Part shown: one piece after another, positions 41,688 to 51,606 of the stretch
How the letters are laid out: every line of letters begins with the position of its first letter
Numbering within the stretch: position 1 is the first letter of the stretch
Source: Bacteroidota bacterium
Lineage (GTDB): Bacteria; Bacteroidota; Bacteroidia; Chitinophagales; Chitinophagaceae
Direction of reading: 5' to 3'
Length of the DNA: 64,000 nt
Assembly: GCA_018267955.1 (NCBI GenBank)
Contig: JAFDXL010000008.1
Location: 248,001 to 312,000 of the forward strand
Made by a program: the position numbers and the translations under genes
The notes under the pieces: generated by a model
Databases searched by the model: none
What the model was told of the DNA's origin: nothing
Seen by the model: the letters and a program-made list of their open reading frames with translations, nothing else

Positions 41688-43208
41688 CTAAAGCGCTGTT
41701 TGTTTGCCGGCAATGGCTTTGTAAGCTTCGCCGATATTATCGCAGATGTCGCCGGCTATCATGGCTTCCATAGAAAGCTTTTCTGCGGCAATATCCCCTG
41801 CAAATCCGTGCATATAAACGCCCAATAGCGCAGCTTCCTCTGAGGTATAGCCCTGGGCTAATAATCCTGTCAGTATCCCTGTAAGCACATCGCCGCTGCC
41901 GCCCGTCGCCATCCCGGCATTCCCGGTAAGGTTGTACCAACATTCGCCTTCGGGGGTGACGATAGCCGTATAATGCCCTTTCAGGATGATATAAACATTG
42001 AGGCGCATGGCCTGGGTACGTGCCAGTTCCAGCTGCTGCATACTATTGGCCGATTTGCCAAATATCCTTTCAAATTCTTTGGGATGGGGTGTTAAAATAC
42101 TATTGGCCGGTATTTTGTGCAGCAATTCCGGTTGTTTTCCAAGTATGTTCAGTGCATCCGCGTCTATTACTATTGGCTGTTTTACCTCCTCTATGAAATT
42201 TGCAAATGCTTCTATGGTATAGTCTATTGTACCTAATCCCGGGCCTATACCAATACTATCTTTTTCTGTCCAGCCACATATATCTGAGATGGCCCTCTCA
42301 CCCTTTACGGTACACATTACTTCAGGAATAGCTGTTTGTGCAATAGTATAGCCACATTCAGGTATCAGCAGGTGTACCTTCCCGGCACCGGCCCGCAGGC
42401 AAGATCTCGCAGCCAGTATTGCCGCGCCCATCATACCATAGCTGCCACCTATAATAATAGCGTTACCATAATTGCCCTTATGCGTAAATGGGCTGCGCGG
42501 TTTATAAATACTGCGTATGTATTCTTTTTCTAAGGTCTGGTAATTAGTATGTGTGCCTGCAATAAATGTAGGATGCAAGCCTATATCGAGGATATGAACA
42601 TTGCCTGCGTAACGGCCTGTTTCGGTATGCAGGAAAGCGCGCTTATAAAACTGGAAGCTGAGTGTATGATCTACGCTAAGTATCGCTGCACCCGCAGGCG
42701 GAATATTGTCTGCAGGCATGCCACTAGGTATATCAATCGCTATTTTCCGGTTGTTCGTATCGTTGATGTGCTCAATAAACTCCTTAACCCAGCCCTCTGC
42801 CGGTCTGTTGAGCCCTGTGCCTAAAATAGCATCTATCAACACGATATTGGATGGTATATCAGAAATAAAAGCGCCCGGCTGCAATATCTGCACCAAGGCG
42901 TTATCGATCTTCTGTAACCTTTCCAGGTTGAGCTGGCAATCGTGCGACAGGGCATCTGTTATTTTTAATAAAAAGCATTTTATGCTGTATCCGTTCTGAT
43001 GCAGCATCCGGGCTATGGCGAGGCCATCACCCCCGTTATTACCGCTTCCGCATAAGATGATGTATGGGGTGTCTTTGGCGGTGTTTTCCATGATCCATTC
43101 GGCACACCTCGCAGCTGCACGTTCCATAAGATCAATGGAAGTAATTGATGATGCATGGATGGTGTATGCATCGCAGGCCTTTATTTGCGCGGCTGTAAAT
43201 ATTTTCAT
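41688..43208 (-). CDS. nnr: Bifunctional NAD(P)HX repair enzyme (epimerase + dehydratase)
   Basis: A 506-aa fusion of two repair enzymes for hydrated NAD(P)H. The N-terminal YjeF_N epimerase (about 1-215) shows ILCGSGNNGGDGLAIARML. The C-terminal ADP- or ATP-dependent dehydratase (about 225-500) has KGNYGNAIIIGGSYGMMGA, DADALNIL and GNAGMATGGSGDVLTGILTG with the catalytic Asp. The arrangement is the usual bacterial fusion (NnrE-NnrD). It lies on the minus strand between the FMN reductase and the divergent TonB receptor operon. Confidence 0.95.
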   Translation of the reverse strand: MKIFTAAQIKACDAYTIHASSITSIDLMERAAARCAEWIMENTAKDTPYIILCGSGNNGGDGLAIARMLHQNGYSIKCFLLKITDALSHDCQLNLERLQKIDNALVQILQPGAFISDIPSNIVLIDAILGTGLNRPAEGWVKEFIEHINDTNNRKIAIDIPSGMPADNIPPAGAAILSVDHTLSFQFYKRAFLHTETGRYAGNVHILDIGLHPTFIAGTHTNYQTLEKEYIRSIYKPRSPFTHKGNYGNAIIIGGSYGMMGAAILAARSCLRAGAGKVHLLIPECGYTIAQTAIPEVMCTVKGERAISDICGWTEKDSIGIGPGLGTIDYTIEAFANFIEEVKQPIVIDADALNILGKQPELLHKIPANSILTPHPKEFERIFGKSANSMQQLELARTQAMRLNVYIILKGHYTAIVTPEGECWYNLTGNAGMATGGSGDVLTGILTGLLAQGYTSEEAALLGVYMHGFAGDIAAEKLSMEAMIAGDICDNIGEAYKAIAGKQTAL

Positions 43209-43314
43209 TATGCTTTTTTACTAACCTTTACGGCAAGTTATATAAAACATAACGGAGTTAGAATGGTTATGAGATATTACGGTAAATTATATTTTGATTG
43301 GCTGTGACCGTGCT

Positions 43315-43345
43315 TTTGGTCACTATAGTGTAATTCCTATCTTTG
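43315..43345 (+). promoter_or_regulatory. Bacteroidota promoter of the outer-membrane operon
   Basis: TTTG at 43315-43318 and TATCTTTG at 43338-43345 with 19 bases between them match the -33 and -7 consensus (TTG, then TAnnTTTG). The start of transcription should be near 43350, giving a leader of about 50-60 bases to the ATG at 43407. Confidence 0.6.
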
Positions 43346-43406
43346 TTACTTGTCCAAGACCGCTATTATAGATTATTTTTCCGGACAATTTATTAAAATG
43401 CTATTA

Positions 43407-45773
43407 ATGAAACCACATCCGGCGCTAAAGCGCATTTGTTTTGTTTTGACCCTAATGCTGGTGGCAGTTTTTGCGAAAGCCCAACCTGCAACAACAACAG
43501 GCGTGATCAAAGGTTTCGTGTATGATAAGGAAAGTGGGGAGCCGGAAGTATTTACAAACGTATTCTTACTAGGTACTAAAATAGGCGCCCAGACAGACGT
43601 GAACGGTTATTTTACGATCACACAGGTACCGCCGGGGCATTATACATTATTTACAAGCCTGATAGGATATGATACCGCGAAGATAGAAGTGGATATAAAG
43701 GCAGGCGCGGTGATACAAAGGAAATTATTCCTTGGCCAGAAAAGCAAAGAGCTCAAAAGTGTAGAGATATCTGCCAGAAAGGTAGAAAAGACCACCCAGG
43801 TAAATGCAGGTAGCATTACCGTTACCCCAAGGGAAATAAAGCTTATGCCGAGCTCTGGTGGTGAGCCTGATATAGCACAATATCTGCAAGTAGTGCCAGG
43901 TGTTACGTTTACCGGCGACCAGGGTGGACAATTATATATAAGAGGTGGTGCCCCTTCACAAACAGGTATTCTGTTAGATGGAGTTACTATTTACAATCCA
44001 TTTCACTCGATAGGCCTGTATTCTGTTTTTGAAACAGACGCCATACGTAGTGCAGACATACAAACTGCAGGGTTTAATGCTCAGTACGGTAACCGTACAT
44101 CGGCAATAATGGATATACATACCAAAGATGGTAATAAAAACAGGCTGGCAGGTAAGGTGTCAGCATCGCCGATAATGGCGAGGGCTATGCTGGAAGGTCC
44201 GCTTATAAAAGCGAAAAAAGAGGGTGGCGCTGTTACTACCTTCCTCTTCTCTGCAAAATATAGTTACCTGGATAAAACATCCAAAGCATTGTATAGCGGG
44301 TTTGGGGAACCTTATACCAGCGGGCTGCCTTACAACTTTGCCGATCTGTATGGTAAAATCACCATCAACCTGGATAATGGTAGCAAATTCAATTTCTTCG
44401 GTTTCAACTTTGATGATAAAGTAACTGTTCTTAGCCCTATTACACATGATGCAACAGCAGATGCACATTGGAACGGAAAAGGTGCCGGTATGACCTTTGT
44501 AGTAACACCGGGAACCAGTGCCGCATTGATCAATGGCCGTTTTGCATATTCTAAATACAATATAGATTATAACGAAGCGAGCTTTAAACCAAGAAGCAGT
44601 GGTATTGATGGTTTTGAGGGAGCTATCGACTTCACCTACTATTTGCCAAAGTATAGCGAATTTAAGTATGGTATAGAAGTTAGCGGTACGCATACTTCGC
44701 TTGATTATTTCACGGCAGCAGGTAGTACAACCCAGCTGGACCGCCGTAATACCATGGCTGCGTTTTATATGATGCTGCGTAAAAATTTTGGAGACAAGCT
44801 AATATTTGAACCGGGTGTTCGTATTCAGTATTATTCGAGCCTGAATGCCATTTCTCCGGAACCAAGACTGGGGCTGAAATACAACCTAAGCAATACAGTA
44901 CGCCTGAAAGCCGCTACCGGCCTGTACTCTCAGAATATCATCAGCACGAAGAGCGATAGAGATATCGTGAACTATTTTACCGGTTTCTTGCTAAGCCCTG
45001 ACCAGCAAGTTCAGAACACAGATCAGCAGGTTATCAATACCAACCTTCAAAGGGCTTACCACGTGTTGGCCGGCGTTGAAGTAGACGTGCAGAATGTTGA
45101 ATTTAACCTGGAACCATGGTTGAAAAAATTCACCCAGAACATAGAATTAAGCCGTATCAAATATCTGACCAGCGATGCTGATTTCGTATCCGGTAACGGT
45201 AAAGCATACGGTATAGATCTATCGGCCAGGTATAATAAGCACCACTGGTATTTGTGGGGCGTAGTATCTTATCAAAATGTCAGGTATGAAACATTGGTAA
45301 GGGAAGGAAATAAAGTAAATGGCGCGATCGAAAAACAAACTTATCCACCGCCATTCGACAGGCGTGTAAACATCAACCTGGTGGCATCTTATACAGCAGG
45401 TAAGAAAAGGGATTGGGAATTATCTGCAAGATTTAACTACGGATCTCCATTCCCGTTCACGCAGACACAGGGATATTTTGAAAACTTAAACGTAGTGCAG
45501 AGCGGTACGCAAACAAACATACTCACGCAAAATGCACCTATCGGCGTTGTATATGCTACGGATATCAATGGTGGCCGCTTGTCAGCTTATCACCGGTTAG
45601 ATATCTCAGCTAAAAAGAGATTTGAATTATCGAAAACATCAAATATTGAAACTACACTTAGCGTTAGTAACGTGTATGACAGAAACAACATTTTTTATGT
45701 TGACAGGATACAAAATGTGAAAGTGTACCAGTTACCTATCTTCCCAAGTTTAACGGCTGCATGGAACTTTTAA
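43407..45773 (+). CDS. TonB-dependent outer-membrane receptor
   Basis: A 788-aa receptor, start at 43407 (MKPHPALKRICFVL) chosen because it gives a clean signal peptide ending AKAQ. An alternative ATG is at 43398. Residues 35-115 are a carboxypeptidase-regulatory-like domain (GFVYDKESGEPEVFTNV). The plug domain follows (ISARKVEKTTQVNAGSITV, IAQYLQVVPGV, LYIRGGAPSQ, ILLDGVTIY). The rest is the 22-strand barrel, ending FPSLTAAWNF with a terminal Phe. No SusD partner is next to it, so the substrate could be iron chelates, vitamins or peptides. It starts a four-gene envelope operon. Confidence 0.9.
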   Translation: MKPHPALKRICFVLTLMLVAVFAKAQPATTTGVIKGFVYDKESGEPEVFTNVFLLGTKIGAQTDVNGYFTITQVPPGHYTLFTSLIGYDTAKIEVDIKAGAVIQRKLFLGQKSKELKSVEISARKVEKTTQVNAGSITVTPREIKLMPSSGGEPDIAQYLQVVPGVTFTGDQGGQLYIRGGAPSQTGILLDGVTIYNPFHSIGLYSVFETDAIRSADIQTAGFNAQYGNRTSAIMDIHTKDGNKNRLAGKVSASPIMARAMLEGPLIKAKKEGGAVTTFLFSAKYSYLDKTSKALYSGFGEPYTSGLPYNFADLYGKITINLDNGSKFNFFGFNFDDKVTVLSPITHDATADAHWNGKGAGMTFVVTPGTSAALINGRFAYSKYNIDYNEASFKPRSSGIDGFEGAIDFTYYLPKYSEFKYGIEVSGTHTSLDYFTAAGSTTQLDRRNTMAAFYMMLRKNFGDKLIFEPGVRIQYYSSLNAISPEPRLGLKYNLSNTVRLKAATGLYSQNIISTKSDRDIVNYFTGFLLSPDQQVQNTDQQVINTNLQRAYHVLAGVEVDVQNVEFNLEPWLKKFTQNIELSRIKYLTSDADFVSGNGKAYGIDLSARYNKHHWYLWGVVSYQNVRYETLVREGNKVNGAIEKQTYPPPFDRRVNINLVASYTAGKKRDWELSARFNYGSPFPFTQTQGYFENLNVVQSGTQTNILTQNAPIGVVYATDINGGRLSAYHRLDISAKKRFELSKTSNIETTLSVSNVYDRNNIFYVDRIQNVKVYQLPIFPSLTAAWNF

Positions 45774-45786
45774 TTTAAAGAATTGA

Positions 45787-48700
45787 ATGACCCAATTTAA
45801 GGATAAACGTATTACACGGAGCCTGGTTTATCTCGTAGTACCGATACTACTGAGTAACCAGGCTTCGGCTCAATTGACCATTAAGGAGCAACCTGTAAAC
45901 AGGTGGCTGAACATTGAGGAAGAACAGTTTCAGCAAGGGCAATATAAAGTAGCAGAGCAATCGGGCGCTATTTATTTGTCGCTGCAGGATATTGATCTGC
46001 ACCATATAAATTATACGGCTGTAGACAAAGCTTCTTACTATAAATCTGTAGCGGCACTAAAGACAGATGACAGCTTTAGTGTAGACAATGCTACCAGGTA
46101 TTTGAACAGTACGGCAAATCCGGCATACAAGCAACGTACTGCCTATGCTATTGCCCAACATTATTTCAGGCAAAATGAATTTGCCAGGGCCATACAGTAT
46201 TATGAAATGGCCGGCATCTATAACCTGAGTAACAGGGAAATAGCAGATGCCAAGTTTGAGCTTGCCTACTGCTATTTTAATATGAAGCGCTTCGACCAGG
46301 CGGAACCATTGCTGCAAGCCATCAAAGAAGTAGATGGTAAGTATTATATGCCGGGCAACTATTACTACGGATTGCTTGCATACAATCAGAACGATTATAA
46401 AAATGCGCTGCAAAGTTTTGAACGCATACAAAATGAGCCGCAATACAAGGATATTGTGCCGTACTATATCGCAGAGATATACTATTTCATGGGTCAACGC
46501 GACAGGGCATTGAGCGAAGCGAAAAGCCTATTGCAGAGGCCTGATAAATTGTATTACGATAATGAGCTTCACCTGCTGGCAGCGCAAGTCTTGTTTGAAA
46601 AACATCAGTACCGGGATGCCTTGCCCTATTTTGAGTACTATTATCAGCATGTAGATCGCATTCGCAAAGAAGATCTTTATGAAATGGCTTATTGCTATTA
46701 TGATGGTAAGGAATGGAATAAGGCGATAGATAAATTTAAACAACTGAGTAATACACAGGATTCACTTGCACAGACAGCAATGTATCTATTGGGCGATTGC
46801 TACCTGAAAACCAGCGATAAAAAGAGTGCAAGGAATGCGTTCGGCATTTGTGCCGATATGCGATTTAATAACGGGCAAAGAGAAGCCGCCTTGCTGCTTG
46901 CAGCAAAGCTCTCTTACGAAATGGGCTATAATGATGAGGCCCTTGGACGGATCAATGATCTTTTAGCATCCTATCCTAATACAGAATATAAGGATGAAGC
47001 CAAGACTATCATGTCTGACCTTTTGATTAAGACCAATAATTATGTTACTGCCTATGATGCATTGCAGGAAGTAACACATAAGAACGAAGCCTATGACAGG
47101 GTAATGCAAAAAGTAGCATTTGGCTATGCTATGCTGCAGCTGCAAAACGGAGATTATGGAAAAGCAGAAGAGCTATTAAATGAGAGCCTGATACACAGCG
47201 TGGATACACGCTATGAACTGGCAGCTGATTTTTGGAAAGGCGAGCTGGCTTATAAGATGCACCGATTTGATGACGCATTGGTGTATACTGAGAAATTCAT
47301 CAGTAAATATTCGCAGGCAAGAAGGGTAGAAGAACTAAGCCCGGCGGCAACATTGCAGAATGCATATATCAACATGGGTTATGCGGCAATGGAGCAAAAG
47401 GATTTCAAAGCGGCACAATCGTACTTCAATAAAGTGCAGCTACAGCCAAGCGATTCTGCCACGGCTGTAAACGCAGTGCTGCGTGAAGCAGATGCTGTGT
47501 TTATGCAAAAGAATTATGATAGAGCAATTGCCCTATATGACAAGGTGATAGCTGTGAATGGACCAGATGCGGATTATGCCAAATACCAAAAGGCGCTGAT
47601 ACTAGGTGTACTAGGCAGGCGAGCAGAAGAGTCTGTTATCCTGAGTGCCCTGATGAGTTCCAAATCAGGCTATGCTGCGAATGCACGTTACGAACAAGGG
47701 CTTATTTATATAGAAGACGATAAGTATCAGCAAGCGATTACAACGCTTCAGCCTTTAACCGACGATAAAGGCGACCGCCGCCTGGCAGCTAAAGCCTGGA
47801 TGAAATTAGGATTTGCCTATCAGCAGATGAACAATGACGACAAGGCGATCGAAGCGTATAAGCACATAGTAGCCGAATATGCCGGTTCTGAAGAAAGAAA
47901 TGGTGCGCTCGATGCATTGAAGAGCTTGTATATAGAGCATAACCAGCCTGATATGTATTCGGCCCTGTTGAAAGAAAATAATATTACGGGAGTTGATGAC
48001 AACAGTCTTGATTCTGCCTATTACAGTGCGGCAGAAACCCAGTTTGCTGCCGGCAAGTGGGCCAATGCAAGGCAGGCATTCAATCAATACCTGGAAAAAT
48101 ATCCAAACGGAACCTTTGTAAACAAAGCCCATTTTTACAAAGCAGAATCGGATATGCAGATGGGAGAGACCAAAGAAGCCCTGTCTGAATATAAAGCAGT
48201 GTTAAATAATAGCTGGAGTGATTTTACAGAGCGTAGTGCTGCGAAGGCTGCGAACATCGCCTATCAGCAAAAGAATTATGAAGACGCACGCTTGTATTAT
48301 AGCATTTTAAGAAGTTCGGCACTGGCAAAACAAAACCTGCAGGAAGCTTACGCAGGTTTGATGCGCAGCAGTTATGAGCTGAAGAAATACAGTGATGCTA
48401 CCTCTTTTGCAGACACGCTAAGTACATTACCTGACGTAGATGAGCAACTAACAAACGAAGCGCTGTTATACAAAGCGAGAGCATTGCAGGCAGATAGCAA
48501 TACAGACGCAGCCATCAATATATATAAGCAGCTTGCGGGTAGCAAGCGCTCGGCCATAGCTGCCGAGGCCGACTACTACATAGCACAGGGGCAGTACAAA
48601 GAAGCGAAGTATAAAGAGGCGGAAGAGACGATAAACAATGCTATCAAACTAGCTGGCGGAGATGATAAAATGGTGGTGAAAAGCTACCTGTTACTGGCAG

Positions 48701-48858
48701 ATATATTGGTTGCTGAAAAAGACTTTTTTAATGCCAAAGCATTGCTGCAAAGTATTGTTCGCAACTCTAAAGTAGCTGAGGTGAAGCAACAGGCAAGCGA
48801 TAAGCTAGCTGAAGTGAAGGCATTGGAAAACAAGAATAGTAAACTGAAGCAAGACTAA
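45787..48858 (+). CDS. Exported 1023-aa TPR protein
   Basis: A very long exported tetratricopeptide repeat protein. The signal peptide is near MTQFKDKRITRSLVYLVVPI and ends ASAQ. Repeats run almost the full length, with typical motif positions such as AIQYYEMAGIYN, ALQSFERIQNEP, AIALYDKVIAVNG and AIEAYKHIVAEY. TPR arrays hold protein complexes together; in Bacteroidota such proteins are often periplasmic assembly or gliding/uptake-related scaffolds. It begins 13 bases after the receptor stop and ends four bases before the next gene. The binding partner is unknown, but the operon suggests an envelope complex. Confidence 0.88.
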   Translation: MTQFKDKRITRSLVYLVVPILLSNQASAQLTIKEQPVNRWLNIEEEQFQQGQYKVAEQSGAIYLSLQDIDLHHINYTAVDKASYYKSVAALKTDDSFSVDNATRYLNSTANPAYKQRTAYAIAQHYFRQNEFARAIQYYEMAGIYNLSNREIADAKFELAYCYFNMKRFDQAEPLLQAIKEVDGKYYMPGNYYYGLLAYNQNDYKNALQSFERIQNEPQYKDIVPYYIAEIYYFMGQRDRALSEAKSLLQRPDKLYYDNELHLLAAQVLFEKHQYRDALPYFEYYYQHVDRIRKEDLYEMAYCYYDGKEWNKAIDKFKQLSNTQDSLAQTAMYLLGDCYLKTSDKKSARNAFGICADMRFNNGQREAALLLAAKLSYEMGYNDEALGRINDLLASYPNTEYKDEAKTIMSDLLIKTNNYVTAYDALQEVTHKNEAYDRVMQKVAFGYAMLQLQNGDYGKAEELLNESLIHSVDTRYELAADFWKGELAYKMHRFDDALVYTEKFISKYSQARRVEELSPAATLQNAYINMGYAAMEQKDFKAAQSYFNKVQLQPSDSATAVNAVLREADAVFMQKNYDRAIALYDKVIAVNGPDADYAKYQKALILGVLGRRAEESVILSALMSSKSGYAANARYEQGLIYIEDDKYQQAITTLQPLTDDKGDRRLAAKAWMKLGFAYQQMNNDDKAIEAYKHIVAEYAGSEERNGALDALKSLYIEHNQPDMYSALLKENNITGVDDNSLDSAYYSAAETQFAAGKWANARQAFNQYLEKYPNGTFVNKAHFYKAESDMQMGETKEALSEYKAVLNNSWSDFTERSAAKAANIAYQQKNYEDARLYYSILRSSALAKQNLQEAYAGLMRSSYELKKYSDATSFADTLSTLPDVDEQLTNEALLYKARALQADSNTDAAINIYKQLAGSKRSAIAAEADYYIAQGQYKEAKYKEAEETINNAIKLAGGDDKMVVKSYLLLADILVAEKDFFNAKALLQSIVRNSKVAEVKQQASDKLAEVKALENKNSKLKQD

Positions 48859-48862
48859 GAGA

Positions 48863-50596
48863 ATGAAATTGAAAATATCGTATATAACTATTTTATTCCT
48901 GGGGCTTGCATTAAGTGTATCTGCCCAGCGAAGGAAACATAAGAGCGTTAAACACCCCGCTACGCATACCACACATAAAAAAGCCCAGGCCAAGGCAGCC
49001 CATGCGGTGACTAAGAAGGGCAAAATAAAAACGAAGGAAAATGATGTTGCGGTAAAGGATAGCGCTACGTTAAAAGGTGCTACCATAGAGATATTGCAAT
49101 CTTATAAGCCAGAGGTGAAGTTGTCTGCTAAACCCGAGGCAACGCCATCTTTGCCGCCCGTAGACATTAGCACGCCTGCGCAAACCTATAATGTGCCAGC
49201 GCAAAGCATGTATTATACCTATAACTCTCTTCCATTGCGCCCCCTGGCTCTTGGCAAAGATTCGGTGGAAAGAGGTTATGAAAATTATGTAAAAGTTGGA
49301 GGGGGTAATCTATCCACTATTTTATTAGATGCGGGCTTCGCTGGGTTGCACGGTTCCAATTACGAGACTGCCATCCAGGTTCATCATTTATCGCAGGCTG
49401 GAAATGCTTTGGCTCAAAAGACTGCGCTGACAAGTATCGATGCAGAAGGCACATTGCATACGGCAAAGAATGATCTGCACGCAGATATTACCGGTTACAG
49501 AAACTTGTATAACCTATACGGTTTCGAACTGCCGGCCAATGTTGTGTCTAAAGTTTATTCAGGCTTTAAAATAGGCGTAGATCTTACGCCATCAGCATCG
49601 CAACGAAAGACGTTTTCTTATCATCCGAAAATCGGCTTTGGATTGCATAACGATAACTATGGATCATCTGAAAAGACGCTATCCGTAGAACTACCGTTTA
49701 GTTATAAACAATCGGACGACCTGAATTTTTACTGTACCGTTAATGGCGTTTACGATGTTCTAAGCAGGACTGCGATGGACAATGTGCAGAGCAATATGTT
49801 GCAGATAGCGCCCGGTGTAGAATATAAAACTGGTTCATTTAGCAGTAAAATAGGATTGTCTCCCACTGTTGGTGCCACAAATATTTACTTGCTGCCGGAT
49901 ATAGATGCCAGGTATACTATAAAAAATACCCAGCTCTCCATTTTTGCAGGCTGGAAAGGTGTGCTTAACCGAAATAACTATGAAGCGTTAAGTGCCTGGA
50001 ATCCATACGTTTATTTCCGTTATAGCTTACAGCAAACACATGCTAACGAGGTATATGGTGGTGTGCAAACCAATATCGGTAATCACCTGGCTTTAAGCGG
50101 CAGGGTAAGCTACTGGTTGTATGATAACATGCTGATGTTTGTAAATGATACAACCTATAGCAAAAAAGATATGCTGCCGGTATATGATAAAGTGAATGCA
50201 ATGACATTGACAGCATCTGTGAGATACCATATAGGGAATGTGCTTGCCGTTGACGTTAGCGGTACTTATACAGCATTTGACCCTGAACATTTTAAACATG
50301 CATGGCAGGAACCGGGAGTAAGGTTTAATGCAGGCCTTATGGTTCGCCCGATACCTCAACTGATGGTAACCGGCTATTTATCTGTCATGGACGAGTTGTA
50401 TGCATTGGATAATGGCAACCGAAGCGTGAAAATGGATGGAGCATTTGACCTTGGCGGAAGCGCTGAATATAATTTTATACCCAGGTTATCTGCCTTTATA
50501 CAAATCAATAACATACTTAATAATCATTATGAGCGCTGGTATGGCTACCAGGCCTATGGTTTTAATATATTTGGAGGTATCAGGTTCAAATTTTAA
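48863..50596 (+). CDS. Outer-membrane beta-barrel protein
   Basis: A 577-aa protein with a signal peptide (MKLKISYITILFLGLALSVSAQ), then a very basic, Lys/His-rich linker (RRKHKSVKHPATHTTHKK) unusual for a barrel, and a long beta-strand-rich part from residue 130. The C-terminal barrel-like end, FNIFGGIRFKF, has a terminal Phe as in TonB-dependent and related barrels. It lacks a recognisable plug, so it is not a standard receptor. It starts four bases after the TPR gene and precedes the HU/SPOR gene by 62 bases; probably all belong to one envelope operon. Confidence 0.78.
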   Translation: MKLKISYITILFLGLALSVSAQRRKHKSVKHPATHTTHKKAQAKAAHAVTKKGKIKTKENDVAVKDSATLKGATIEILQSYKPEVKLSAKPEATPSLPPVDISTPAQTYNVPAQSMYYTYNSLPLRPLALGKDSVERGYENYVKVGGGNLSTILLDAGFAGLHGSNYETAIQVHHLSQAGNALAQKTALTSIDAEGTLHTAKNDLHADITGYRNLYNLYGFELPANVVSKVYSGFKIGVDLTPSASQRKTFSYHPKIGFGLHNDNYGSSEKTLSVELPFSYKQSDDLNFYCTVNGVYDVLSRTAMDNVQSNMLQIAPGVEYKTGSFSSKIGLSPTVGATNIYLLPDIDARYTIKNTQLSIFAGWKGVLNRNNYEALSAWNPYVYFRYSLQQTHANEVYGGVQTNIGNHLALSGRVSYWLYDNMLMFVNDTTYSKKDMLPVYDKVNAMTLTASVRYHIGNVLAVDVSGTYTAFDPEHFKHAWQEPGVRFNAGLMVRPIPQLMVTGYLSVMDELYALDNGNRSVKMDGAFDLGGSAEYNFIPRLSAFIQINNILNNHYERWYGYQAYGFNIFGGIRFKF

Positions 50597-50658
50597 AATC
50601 CGGCCCATTAGCTAAATTTAGCTGTATTGATTATTTTACACCCGATTTACAGATATAG

Positions 50659-51603
50659 ATGGATGTAGCGAAATATATAGGACTTTTTTTATTAAAGAAC
50701 GGCACCTGTTATATACATGGGCTGGGCAATCTTGAATACCGCCGGATACCTGCCGGTTATGAAAGCGGTAAGCTGATGCCTCCTTCTCATGAGATAGCAG
50801 TTGTGGCTGCAAGTACTATTGATGATTCGCTATCTAACTTTATTGCTACCAACGAGCAGATAAGTATTTCCAAGGCAACGCAGGCCGTTAAAGATTTTAG
50901 TACCGCAGCACGCGCGGAGCTGGCACTAGGGCGAACAGTGGAGATCCCGTCCCTGGGCGTATTGCAGGAAGTAAATGCAAAGCTGATATTTGATACCTAT
51001 CCATATCTTAAAAATACCGGGGCACCTATTGCAGCAGAGAAAGGAATGCCAAAACGCCATAGTGAAGCGAGAAGCAGCAAACCGGAGCCACAGGTAAACA
51101 TGCCCCAGCCGGAGCGTCCTGCACCTGATTATACTTATGACTACCCAGAGCCTGAAAAAAGTAAGGGAATGGGCTGGGGGCGTATTGCGCTATTCGTATT
51201 TATATTGCTGGCTATAATCGGTGGAATTGGCTTTGTTTTAAAGAATATGACCAGGCCTGGTGATCGTTCAGAAATGCCGGCAAAAAATGTAAAATTGCCA
51301 AAGGCAGATACTGTTGCGTCTCAAATGCCTACGGATACAACTGCCGAAAATATTTCCCCTGCGATAACGGATAGTATGGGGCGTATCCAGTTTAAGCTGA
51401 TATTGAATACCTATTCCACACGCAAAAAGGCGGAAAAAAGATATAATCAACTTACCAGCTATGGCAATACGGTAGAGTTGAAAGCAGAAGATTCTAACAC
51501 CTATTATATACTAATGGATATACATGCGCCGGCAGCAGACACTGCGCATGTGATAGATTCATTAAGAGCTAAGTTTAACCCTAACGGGGTATATGTTTAC
51601 TAA
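50659..51603 (+). CDS. HU-domain and SPOR-domain membrane protein
   Basis: A 314-aa protein with an N-terminal CCDC81/HU-like domain (residues 1-120: LFLLKNGTCYIHGLGNLEY, FIATNEQISISKATQAVKDF). A Pro-rich linker and one transmembrane helix follow (IALFVFILLAIIGGIGFVL, about 175-193). The C-terminal SPOR domain (about 236-314: QFKLILNTYSTRKKAEKRYN) binds denuded peptidoglycan at division sites. Together it links cytoplasm and cell wall during division. A perfect palindrome AGCTAAATTTAGCT lies 36 bases upstream. The convergent purD gene ends three bases after its stop. Confidence 0.85.
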   Translation: MDVAKYIGLFLLKNGTCYIHGLGNLEYRRIPAGYESGKLMPPSHEIAVVAASTIDDSLSNFIATNEQISISKATQAVKDFSTAARAELALGRTVEIPSLGVLQEVNAKLIFDTYPYLKNTGAPIAAEKGMPKRHSEARSSKPEPQVNMPQPERPAPDYTYDYPEPEKSKGMGWGRIALFVFILLAIIGGIGFVLKNMTRPGDRSEMPAKNVKLPKADTVASQMPTDTTAENISPAITDSMGRIQFKLILNTYSTRKKAEKRYNQLTSYGNTVELKAEDSNTYYILMDIHAPAADTAHVIDSLRAKFNPNGVYVY

Positions 51604-51606
51604 TCT

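Noticed and set aside
44160-44693. 177-codon antisense frame inside the TonB receptor gene
   Set aside because: It is opposite to a well-supported coding sequence and has no recognisable domain; its length is explained by codon bias on the sense strand.
50610-50623. Perfect palindrome AGCTAAATTTAGCT before the HU/SPOR gene
   Set aside because: AT-rich palindromes of this length appear by chance in such DNA and there is no nearby regulator gene; noted only in the gene entry.
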